Below, piece after piece: positions 54,791 to 64,000 of a DNA stretch of 64,000 nt. The first letter of the stretch is position 1; every line of letters starts with the position of its first letter. The translations under genes were made by a program, and so were the position numbers. Source of the stretch: Ziziphus jujuba (Eukaryota; Streptophyta; Magnoliopsida; Rosales; Rhamnaceae); the NCBI RefSeq assembly GCF_031755915.1, contig NC_083387.1:26663001-26727000 (forward strand). Direction: 5' to 3'. The notes beneath the pieces were generated by a model. The model was not told the origin of the DNA, ran no database searches, and saw nothing but the letters and a program-made list of their open reading frames with translations.

Positions 54791-57751
54791 CTAATTACAG
54801 CAAGAAATGCACAATTTTTCAAGCGACCTGAGACCTTGGAAGCCATTTCCATTTGGGGCTCTAAGATTTTGGCAATAGAAAATGGCAAGTGAATGTAAAT
54901 TTGAAGGCCATTTCCCTTCCGGTAATGTCTCCAGCTTCCTGCAGTAATATATTTCCATTGTCCGAAGCAACGGATATGCAGTGCACATCTGCACAGCCTG
55001 TGGCAGAAGAGTTACAATTTGTTGACATCCCGAGATATGAAGCAATCTCAAGGATGCAAGACAATAAGGTAAGCTCCCATACAGCTTCGGGCAATCCACC
55101 AAATAAAGCTCCTCAAGACAAGGAAAACCTCCATCTTCTTTATCACTAACCAGAAACCATTCCTGCCACTCTGGCATACTATGGATGCGTAAAATTTCAA
55201 GGGACCTAAATGGCTTAATTGTGGAGGAATCATTATAATAGAACTCTGGACCTATACTCATCACTGAATCAAAACCAATAATTTCTAGATTTCTAAGAGA
55301 TGGTAGCTGTCCAAGAGGGGGCAAGAAATAGCAATTTTTACAATCTCTTAATTGCACTGATACCATATTAGAATACGAACTATCTGCAATCCAATTTGGG
55401 AATCTCGTACCACCATAAAATTTGACAATGAGTTTCTTTAGGTTCTCATGTGGTTGTAGCCTGTCGAGCACTTCTCTCTCTTTTAAGGAGTCATCCGTGT
55501 CACCTCTCCATGTCAAACCAAGCTCACAAAGGTACTGTTTATCCTTCAAAGTAGCCTCAATAGCATTTCCAACGTCACCCACATTTTGAAGCCCTGAGAT
55601 ATAGAGTGCTCCATGAAGATGCTGAAGCTCTCTTAACTCTTGAATGCCTGAGCCACTGTATTTACCCACAATAAAATTACTCAGTGACTGCAAATTTCTC
55701 ATTCTGCTCATTTGCAAAGGCATCTCTGCTAAACATGTGTTTTTAATGTCAAGATGGCGCAACTGATTTAGGGTTGCTATGCTGCTTGGCAACTGAGTAA
55801 GATTTCTACAATCTGACAGCAACAGTGTCTGCAATTCAGATAAACCGCAAATTGTGCTGGGTAGATCCATCAATAGAGTAGAAGATAAATCCAAGTATCT
55901 GAGATGCTTCAACTTCCAAACTGAATGGGGCAATTCCAAGATCGGACAAGAAGCTAAAGACAACAATCTCAAGTGAGGTAGCCTCGGCAATAGTTCATGC
56001 TGTACTAATCTGAGTGGCAATCCTGTATTTACACTTCTACATTGGGCTTCTGGGAAGGCATGCAAAACTTTAGCTTCAGATAAAGTCTTAAGTTTCTGGA
56101 AGCCAACGTTTCTTAGTTGCATCTTGCTAACAAGGGCAAGGGAGATATAGTCATCCAACTTGAAACAAAATTCCCTTGAGATAGATTTAGCTAAATCGTG
56201 CACAAAATCATGCAGGGTGATCTTAGATTGACCAGCTCTTGAATGCTGGAGCAATGACCTTGATAGTAGTTGGTTTAAGTAAATTTCTCCAACTCCTTCA
56301 ATGCTATTACCCATTTGGCGTTGCAAAAGGTCCTGAGCCATCCACATAAAAATTAACTGTTTCTTATCAACTTCATAACCTTTGGGGAACACAGAACAGT
56401 AAGCAAAACATGGCTTAAGATAAGGAGGTAGGTAATGGTAGCTCAACCAAAGCGCCGGGAGACTGCTATTTTCCTGGTTGGACGACTCCCATATGTTATC
56501 GTTTAGGGCATTTTCCCATGTCTCCCGTTTAGAATGACGCCGCAGGAAACCAGCAAGTACTTTTACAGCTAAGGGCAAACCGTTGCACTTCTCGACAAAT
56601 TTTGGAGCTAGTACATTTAGATCTAAGCTTGGAACAGACTCTACCTTATCAAAAGCATGTTTCACAAACAATTGCAAGCCATCTTCAGCTGATAAGGGTT
56701 TGAGGTCAAAACTTGGAACATTACCTATCATGGTGGCAATAACCTCATTCCTTGTCGTGAAAATTATCTTACTGCCCCGAGCTCCAGATTCAAAGCAACT
56801 CTTGAAGAAATCCCAATGAACATAATTTTTATCCCACACATCATCTTGGACAAAGAGGAGTTTTTTACCCACTAAAGATTCCTTCAACTTAAACTGAAGA
56901 AAATTGGCATCCTCAACATCGCATGGAATAGAAGTGACGGCCTCAAAAATAAGTTTTGCTAACCTCAAGAGATCAAATTCGTCGGCGATAGAAACCCATA
57001 CTTTGAGGTCAAAATGTTTATTCACTTGCGCATTTTCGTAAATCATATGAGCGAGGGTTGTTTTCCCAATACCACCCATACCATGTATGGGAATCACCGG
57101 TAGTACGGTATGTGAATCGGATAGCAACAATTTGAGAATAGATTCTTTCTCATGATCTCTACCATAAACATCACAATCATCAATCATTAAATTTTTTGGA
57201 GGTTGGAATTCTATATCGACACCAGATTTTTCTATCAAATGTTTTGTGTCATAGGCAGCAGTTGCAGGTAACGATTTGGTTTGACTATCATCTTCTTCTT
57301 TAAATTCTTTGAGATCGAGCTCATTTTTTAACTCCAAGAGAGATTCTAATTTAGCAATGACCTCCAATATGCCTTGATTTACTTTTTCGACATTGAAAGG
57401 AGAGGGAGTTGACATGCAGTTGAGTACCTTATTTGCAATGAAATATTCTCCAGATTCGCGTGCCACTTTGCATCTGAGAGCTTCAGTTTCAATCTCATCC
57501 AACAGGTCTTGCGCATTGTAGATTACATCTTCAACCTCGCGAACCCACATATCGATAGCTGTATCTTTGATTTGTTTCTTCACCACATCATTCAGCAGTG
57601 TATTCAAGGACAACAGCATGGTCTTCAGCTTCTGAAGCTGCTCTTTCATCGCTTCCTTCTCCTGGATGAATTCTACCAACTCCACAGATTCCAACGTCCT
57701 CAAACATGACATCGGCATCGGCAGGATCGCGCTCGCCGCTGGGATTATCAT
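54791..57751 (-). CDS. NLR C: CC-NB-ARC-LRR disease-resistance protein, RPP13-like 1 type
   Basis: 986 residues from the ATG at 57,751. That start aligns with NLR A (MIIPAASAILP against MLVPMASALLP); the frame is open 25 codons further upstream, but the extra residues have no counterpart. Coiled coil about 15-100 (VEDVIYNAQDLLDEIE), NB-ARC about 195-520, LRRs about 590-986. Motifs: P-loop GMGGIGKTT (224-232), kinase-2 LLFVQDDVWD (Gln302 in place of the usual Leu), RNBS-B GSKIIFTTR, GLPLA, CFAYCSVFP, and LHD in place of MHD (513-515). It is closely alike to NLR A over its length and is the canonical partner of the inverted block that holds D. It is truncated by a TAG that leaves a readable tail. 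Confidence 0.9.
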   Translation of the reverse strand: MIIPAASAILPMPMSCLRTLESVELVEFIQEKEAMKEQLQKLKTMLLSLNTLLNDVVKKQIKDTAIDMWVREVEDVIYNAQDLLDEIETEALRCKVARESGEYFIANKVLNCMSTPSPFNVEKVNQGILEVIAKLESLLELKNELDLKEFKEEDDSQTKSLPATAAYDTKHLIEKSGVDIEFQPPKNLMIDDCDVYGRDHEKESILKLLLSDSHTVLPVIPIHGMGGIGKTTLAHMIYENAQVNKHFDLKVWVSIADEFDLLRLAKLIFEAVTSIPCDVEDANFLQFKLKESLVGKKLLFVQDDVWDKNYVHWDFFKSCFESGARGSKIIFTTRNEVIATMIGNVPSFDLKPLSAEDGLQLFVKHAFDKVESVPSLDLNVLAPKFVEKCNGLPLAVKVLAGFLRRHSKRETWENALNDNIWESSNQENSSLPALWLSYHYLPPYLKPCFAYCSVFPKGYEVDKKQLIFMWMAQDLLQRQMGNSIEGVGEIYLNQLLSRSLLQHSRAGQSKITLHDFVHDLAKSISREFCFKLDDYISLALVSKMQLRNVGFQKLKTLSEAKVLHAFPEAQCRSVNTGLPLRLVQHELLPRLPHLRLLSLASCPILELPHSVWKLKHLRYLDLSSTLLMDLPSTICGLSELQTLLLSDCRNLTQLPSSIATLNQLRHLDIKNTCLAEMPLQMSRMRNLQSLSNFIVGKYSGSGIQELRELQHLHGALYISGLQNVGDVGNAIEATLKDKQYLCELGLTWRGDTDDSLKEREVLDRLQPHENLKKLIVKFYGGTRFPNWIADSSYSNMVSVQLRDCKNCYFLPPLGQLPSLRNLEIIGFDSVMSIGPEFYYNDSSTIKPFRSLEILRIHSMPEWQEWFLVSDKEDGGFPCLEELYLVDCPKLYGSLPYCLASLRLLHISGCQQIVTLLPQAVQMCTAYPLLRTMEIYYCRKLETLPEGKWPSNLHSLAIFYCQNLRAPNGNGFQGLRSLEKLCISCCN

Positions 57752-59780
57752 CTTCACACAAAAACACACACACGAATTTTTTTCGTTTCGTCGCCGCTGA
57801 TTTTCCAAACTAGAAACCAAATTCAACCTATTTCGTTTTATAGCCCTTCCTTTCGACGGTAGAACCGACCCTCTAGGTCCACGTATTTACAAATGCTGCC
57901 CTTTCAACACGCCAACATATATAAATATATATATATTTTTTTCAACATTATCCCTTTATATATATATATATATTATTTCCAAAAATTCAAAGTTCGAAAA
58001 ATCACCAAAATTTTTATATTTTCAAAAATCAAAAAGGACATATTGGTTTCAAATGATATCGACTAAAATTTTAAAAATTTCAATGAAATTTTAAAATATC
58101 CTTTAATAATTTTAAAGCAAAAAATATACCTTAACATAATATATTTTAAGGTAAAAAATGAAATTTTAAAACGTCTTTTAATAATATTTTATTTTTATTT
58201 TATCTATAAATAATTTTTTTTTGTTTTTTTAAATTCTCTTTCAAATATTATATTATTGGCATGAAAATATGTACCGTATTAAATTTAAATAATATAAATG
58301 TAAATAGAAAATGTATTTGGTTTTTTATATTTGAAGAATCAAAAAATATATTCTAAAGTAAATTTCAAAGCTTTTTTTAAGGATCGATTCTTTAAAAAAT
58401 GAAAATGAAACCAATGCTTTTAGTATTCAACGAAAAGAAAAAAATTATTAGCTATAGTTTAATTCAAAATAAAAGTGAAAAAGTAAAAAAATTAATTTAA
58501 ATATTGAAAATTACAAATAAAAATTCCATTAAATGTGGGAATTTTACTAATATTAATGTTAAAATCATTTATTCTATATTTAGTAGAGATTATTTGAACA
58601 TTGGATTGAATAAGCACCGTTTAAACCTTCAATTAAGAATAAAAAATAAAAATCTGACACTAAATAAAAAATTTACAATTTAGAGCCTAAATCCACATTC
58701 CCCCTTTCTCCAAGTTACAACGAATTGAAATTGGAGAAAAGTTCATTTAAATCTTTCATTTTTGTTCTAATTAAATTTAAATTTTATATTTTTTAAAATT
58801 ATTATTTATACCTCATATTTTAGTTTTTATTAATTAATTTTAATAGTTAACAATCATAATTGCATTTTTACAGTATTATTCAATTATAAAATATTAATTT
58901 TTAACTAGAAAATTAGTTATAAAACCTAACAAATACATCTATTAATAGTTTTTCTAAAAATGGAAATTGGATATAATTAAAATGGTCTAAGTAAAATTTG
59001 TATTGAAATTTGATTAAAAAATATCATAAAAAACCTTTAAACTCATTTTATTTACCAAAAAAACCTTCCAAATCTAGGATGTAATTGAAAATTCACCACC
59101 CGTCGCCCTCCCTAGTCAAAAAATGTAGATACGTGATATAATTGTATTACTAAAAATAATAATTTTTAATTTAAAGTTGAAAATTTTTCAGTTTAGATAT
59201 GAAATATGTGCCTTTAGCACCTTCGTTGAAGTTTCCTTTATTAATAGTCAATTTTAATCACATACCATGCAATTTTTATTTATTTATTTTTTTTTTGTGA
59301 AATACACATACCATGCAATTTAAGGAAAAAAAAAAAAGAAGAAGAAAATTTATCCCCTTTTTTTCGTTAACAAATTCGTACTAAAAGACATACCAAAAAA
59401 ATAAAAGTATTACAGAAGTTTACAATTATTATTTTTTTAAATCATTTAGGATAATTTACTTTTTCGTTGTGAGTGGCATATAATTATATCAATTTATCAA
59501 CTGTATTAAAATAACTTTTTCTTTGAAAAAAATAAAGGTAAAAAATAAAGTCATATAATTATGTTTCAGGTTTTTTTTTTTTTTTTTTTTTTTAACTTTT
59601 CAAACATATGACCACATTTTTTGACATAAAAAATTAAGATTGATAGGGACAATAAAGGAACTGGCTTTAAAAAAAAAAAAAAAAAAAAAAAGGGAGAGGA
59701 TTTTAGCATTTTGCGCTTTGATGGTTAACTGGTTATTTTTATATTTATTATTTTGCGCTTTGGATGCTCCTTTCAAGAGG
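57752..59780. other. 5' flank of NLR C and AT-rich spacer to the third block
   Basis: Directly upstream of NLR C there are TA microsatellites (about 57,920-57,940 and 57,958-57,974). The rest is AT-rich with long T and A tracts (59,570-59,594; 59,669-59,690). No gene and no A-like copy were found, so the third block lacks a visible A partner. Homology to the A-B spacer starts near 59,790. Confidence 0.45.
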
Positions 59781-59786
59781 ACCAGG

Positions 59787-60978
59787 ATCCCTTACCAAGA
59801 GACTTGGCATGTGTTCGGGTTAAACTATGTTTTCTTAATTTTTAAATTTGTAAATTTCTATTCTACGAAGCATCAAAGTTCTTAGTAGATTACACTTTAG
59901 TTCATCTGTTTGTTTTTCTCTGTGCTTGTTTTTTGTTTTTAATCCTAGCCGTCAATACGTTTGTCATTTGAAATAATAGTCAATTTTAATCATGCAGCCT
60001 ATTGATTCGTTGATGACACATCCTTTCTATCAGAGTTCAAATGTAAATATAAAATAACAAATTTATTGTGTATATATAGATAATATTGTTGTAAAAAAAA
60101 AAAATAGATAATATCATTTTGTATGTGATTAAATAAAAAAATAAAAAAATAAACTACTATAACAACGTTGAACATGTATGTGACTTTAGTTTCGATTAAA
60201 TAAAAAGGTGTATTCATCATGTGAATGCCAATCAAATTAAATGTAAAGCTGGTTTGATCCTGATTGCCCCGAAAAAAATTAAATAAATAAAAAATGCTAG
60301 ATTGATCCAGAACAATCAATTAACTAATAAAGCTGGTTTCAAGAGGCAACTAGATATGGTTCATGAATAGTATAGTCAATAACTCCAAATATAAGGATAA
60401 CAATGTTACATATGAATTAATTAAAATTTTATATCACTACCGTAAAAAAATTTATTTTTTAAATGTAAAAATATTTTCAATTTTTATTATATACATATTT
60501 ATATTATTTGGTTGATATATACTAATTTAGAATCTGTCAAATATTGTAGTATTATAAAAACTAAAATTTTGTCTTCAATAAAAATGGTATTTCTGAAAAT
60601 TTATATAACAAATGGGAGGGGAAAAAAAGTGTAAAAAGAGCACTTCTTTTTAAAGCTAAATCTAAAGTGTTGATTTTATAAGTCTTCAATATAATATTAT
60701 TGGATCAATCTAATAAGATATTGTATACTCCAATTGATATTGGATAGATGTAATCAAACTACATATATTAGATAGAAAAAATTTAAAAAAAAAAAAAAAA
60801 ACTAACATGTTCTGTGTTTGGAATCTTTTTTTGTTTTTTATTTTTGATTCTTTTCTACTTAAATGTATATAAAATACTTCAAATGCCTTTTTTTTTTTTT
60901 TTTCGGTGAATACTTACTTCAAATGCTTATTAATATTAGTCAAGGATGGTCAAACATCTTCATCAATATTAATATGTG

Positions 60979-61009
<31 letters not shown>

Positions 61010-61350
61010 GGGTTTTTAACCTCTTAATCTTCATCAATACAAGCATAAGAGGTTAAAAATCCCCCCCCCCTCCCCCCCCCAAAAAAAAAAAAAAACCATT
61101 TGAAATTATATCTTTTTTTCTGTTTAAAATCATTTTTTCCTTTAAATTTATAATTATTTGAGATGTTCAACAAATTTTAATTCATAATATAAATATTTGA
61201 GACGAGCAAATCAAACACAATTATAGGTAGAAAAAAAAACAAAAAACGTAGACAACATCTGTTTGATTTTCTTTGTGCTTGTTTTTTGTTTTTAAAGCTA
61301 GCCATCCATCCATTCATTTCGCATTCGATCTAATGACTATTGTTAATGGT
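59787..61350 (+). repeat. Third copy of the NLR downstream segment, left part
   Basis: About 59,787-60,340 follows 29,710-30,140 (shared CTTACCAAGAGAC, GTTTTTTGTTTTTAATCCT and CATCCTTTCTATCA blocks). From 60,340 to 61,350 the DNA is AT-rich, with a C-rich tract (61,063-61,080). No gene. Confidence 0.55.
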
Positions 61351-62790
61351 GTGCATACAGTGTAGTTACACGGCTGCTAGGTTGACTCATCCTCGACCAG
61401 AAGGAGGAAGTTCCTTGGCTGAGCCGAGTAATGAATGTCATTTGGAATGGTGGAACTTATTGTGGAAGTTGTCTCTTCAAAATAAGAAGGTAAATTTTAT
61501 TTGATGTCCAGAGAGGAAACTTTGATTCATGCTGTTTGGAGTTGCTCTCATGCACGTCAAATTTTGAAAGTACGGCTTTTCCTCCTGTGCTGCCAAATTT
61601 ATTTGAAGGTGATTTCACTTAGTTTTGTTCTTGGCTTTCGAAAATTTTGGAGGACCAAGAATTTTTTTTTATTTTTTTTATTTGGTTTTTTTGGTCCTCG
61701 CTTTTGTTCATGTTGAGTTTTTTAATTAATTTTCAACCATCAATATATATATATATATGTATATATATAGACATGACCACATCATTTGCATTGGCTTAGA
61801 TACCAAAAGGACTATATGGTCTTTTTCTTTTTCCTTTTTTTTTCCCCATATTGACCATATGGTCTTTTATTTATTTATCTTTTCCCCCAAAAACAAAAAA
61901 GAAATTGTGCCGGTGATGCGAACGCCAACTCTATCCAAACTAACATCGGTCGAGCTTTTTTTTTATTTGTTATTTTTTTTGGTTCCTATGTTTCAGAGCT
62001 CGGAAAGTTGTTCGGTTTCCAAGCCCACACCGGTTTTATGCTGTGAAAGTTGATCCACATACAAAATTTAAGAAAAAGAAAATATGGGAATTGATGATGC
62101 ATATTCCATCCTGCTGCAGAGTAAAACCAGAAACAACACAACATTTGAGGTTTGATCCAGGACTATCAAAATAATTTGTAAAGCTTTGGTTTCAAGAGGT
62201 TTACCCACAAAAAAATTAAAAAAATAAATAAAAAATAAAAAATAAAATAAAATCAAAGAAAAGAAGCTGGTTTCAAGAGGTACCAAGGAAAAGAGAGGGG
62301 ACACTATTACGCTCATTCAAACTACCTAGAAAGGAAGGGAGATAAATGCATGTTGTTTTGACCACACAAAAACCTGATTCTCATCCGTGGAAAGTAATGA
62401 GAAAGGCTCTCAATGCCATTTCTGAATACGACTCCTTGGAAAGCTACGAGGCAGCACAATATCAAAGAGACGGAGATTCCATGAAAGCACAAGATCATGG
62501 AGTAATCAAGATCAATTTTTACCTAAAACGAACATACGAAGCTGATGTGGCAGTACGTACTGTTGCAAAGAACCATCAAGGACTGATCTTATTTATTTGT
62601 AAGGCAAGGCATGAGATTCTCTCCTGCAATCTGCTCTCAAAACTGAACCTATGATCTGGATTACAGATTGTGCACAAAAGAGATGTATTTTGCTCTCAAA
62701 TAACAGTTAAGCTAATGCTTCTTGGTTAATAAGTGCATTTTCAAGATCTATGAGTCAAAGGTTGGATTGGTTAACAATAGAATACAAGGT
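61351..62790 (+). pseudogene. LINE remnant (zf-RVT and RNase H-like) in the NLR E flank
   Basis: Plus strand: about 61,375-61,720 encodes zf-RVT-like runs (WWNLLWKLSLQNKKVNF; REETLIHAVWSCSHARQIL). 62,346-62,654 is an open run with RNase H-like features (HPWKVMRKALNAISEY; DHGVIKINF; VAKNHQGLILFI). This is the least decayed of the related copies in this window. It converges on NLR E, as the other copies do on B and D. Confidence 0.6.
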
Positions 62791-63641
62791 TAAACCACTC
62801 ACTCCAGATCTGTTTATTAACAAGGTTAAACCACTTACACCACATCGGGATGTAGCAGTATATTAACCTCTGTTTACCAACTTACTTAGACGATCTAGAA
62901 AAGGAGGGAGACTCTAACTCCAGAAACAATGGATCGCATAAAATATGACCCTTTAAATTCAAAAGGCATGTGATATATCAACTTTAGAATCTTCTAAACT
63001 GAAAGTATATATTCATACCAGAGACGAGACAAGAACCATGTATATATGCAACTAGGAAGGTAATATGAATACTTTATGAGAAAAAGACAAACATTGCACA
63101 GTATATGATGCTTACACTGAATAGCACAAGAAAGCCAGGGGGGAAAAAAAAAAAAAAAAAAACAAAAAGACAAAAAAAATGTAAACAAAAGGATAACAAT
63201 AAAATGTGCAAAAAAATAGTTATATGACAAACATACAGTGACTTTAAGAAAAAAGGAATAATGAACAATAAGTTTATTAACAAGTAAGCAATTTTAGAAT
63301 CGCATCTGTTATTACTTAATCTAAACTTTGAAAACTATAGGTCAAACCAAAACCCACTAGGAAACTAAAAATAGTCGAAAAGGGAACAAACTGAGAAAAA
63401 TGGAGAGGACAAAGAAGCACAATCTCAGCGCATGAATCTGTCCTGTAGCTCTATTATGAAAGATCAGTCTAAAGTCCAGTTAAGAAAGAGAAGCAGGAGG
63501 CCCTTCCTTCGGCCAGCAAATTCTCAGAAATGGAGAAGGTTCCTAAAACAGAAGACCAAGAAAAGTTAAAGTGGGGGGAAGTGGGAAGTAGCCTCTCATC
63601 AGAAATCTCCAGAAACGCAGGCTCGCCGATATACAGGCTCA
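62791..63641 (-). other. 3' flank of NLR E
   Basis: Read on the minus strand it matches the NLR B and D flanks, including GAGAATTTGCTGGCC and CCCACTTCC blocks and an AT-rich tail. T-rich short frames are not genes. Confidence 0.5.
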
Positions 63642-64000
63642 TCAAATCTGTAATCTAGGGCATCCCTCAATTCTGAGAGTACCTTTCGTATTAGGTATGC
63701 TGCCAGTTAATTTGGGACACTCTATCATAGAAAGATCCCTAAGGCAAGAGAAAGCTCCACCTCCCAGAAGCAACCATATTTGCCATTCTGGCATATCGCC
63801 AAAGTGTAAAATTTCCAAGGAAGGAAATGGATTTGCCACTGAACCATAAAACTCCTTGCCTATGACTGCCAACTTACCAAACCCCTTAATGTAGAGCTTG
63901 ATGAGAAAAGGTAACTGGCCAAGCGAAGGCAATTGAAAACAGTTTTCACCATCGCTTAAACAGATGCAGCATAAATTGGTAAATGAAGCATTTCCAAACC
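63642..64000 (-). CDS. NLR E: C-terminal LRR end of a third B/D-type NLR, cut by the window edge
   Basis: The last ~119 codons of an NLR are open from the right edge to the stop at 63,642. They read LCCICLSDGENCFQLPSLGQLP, then LEILHFGDMPEWQ and CPKLTGSIPNTKGTLRIEGCP, nearly the same as the ends of B and D. It ends three residues earlier than B and D. No lesion is seen in the visible part; the NB-ARC lies outside the window. Confidence 0.85.
   Translation of the reverse strand, partial: FGNASFTNLCCICLSDGENCFQLPSLGQLPFLIKLYIKGFGKLAVIGKEFYGSVANPFPSLEILHFGDMPEWQIWLLLGGGAFSCLRDLSMIECPKLTGSIPNTKGTLRIEGCPRLQI

Noticed and set aside
57752..57826. 25 extra N-terminal codons in frame with NLR C
   Set aside because: They have no counterpart in NLR A and lack a CC-type sequence; the ATG at 57,751 aligns with the paralogue.
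61060..61095. C-tract followed by A-tract as a possible structured element
   Set aside because: A simple homopolymer pair, prone to sequencing error, with no partner sequence nearby.

Overview
This window looks like nuclear DNA of a flowering plant, most likely a eudicot. It is AT-rich, has GT-AG introns in one gene model, carries coiled-coil NB-LRR (CNL) disease-resistance genes of the RPP13-like/R1-like kind, and holds plant-type transposons (CACTA/En-Spm, TRIM, solo LTRs, hAT-like, Copia, LINE). I cannot name the species. There is no sign of rRNA genes, CRISPR arrays or organelle genes.

Left third (1-16.7 kb): a transposon nest. Most of 1-13,049 is one CACTA element whose 5' end lies outside the window. 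It has a left array of ~570-bp subterminal repeats, a 12-exon decayed gene (En/Spm-type Transposase_24 region plus an Ulp1/C48 protease-like domain) at 6,583-10,391, a right array of ~215-bp subterminal repeats, and a 3' end reading ...GCATAGTG (inverse of CACTATGC...). A 2.9-kb solo LTR with a perfect 5-bp target-site duplication (TSD) sits in the left array. A 356-bp TRIM with a perfect 5-bp TSD sits in an exon. A related LTR-like element follows at 13,443-16,666.

Middle (16.7-25.4 kb): an intact secreted proline-rich protein gene (18,357-18,719) and a broken paralogue (21,909-22,395). The paralogue carries a hAT-like insertion in its promoter region, a 90-bp tandem duplication upstream, and an inverted 3' half. 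A decayed Copia pol fragment lies beside it.

Right 60% (25.5-64 kb): an NB-LRR cluster. Two subfamilies alternate: A (25,539-28,532, +) and C (54,791-57,751, -) have near-canonical NB-ARC motifs; B (33,116-35,446, -), D (44,745-47,447, +) and the partial E (63,642 to the right edge, -) share a degenerate NB-ARC. The order A> <B D> <C is that of an inverted duplication of a two-gene tail-to-tail block, and the 3' flanks (including LINE RNase-H/zf-RVT remnants) were copied with the genes. A third, partial block ends in E. A and C have each lost the same C-terminal tail by different mutations, and B has lost its coiled coil in frame. B and D keep long open frames despite loss of the Walker B acid, the RNBS-B arginine and the MHD aspartate. 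This is the most interesting biology here: a conserved, apparently non-canonical NLR subfamily tightly linked to a conventional one.
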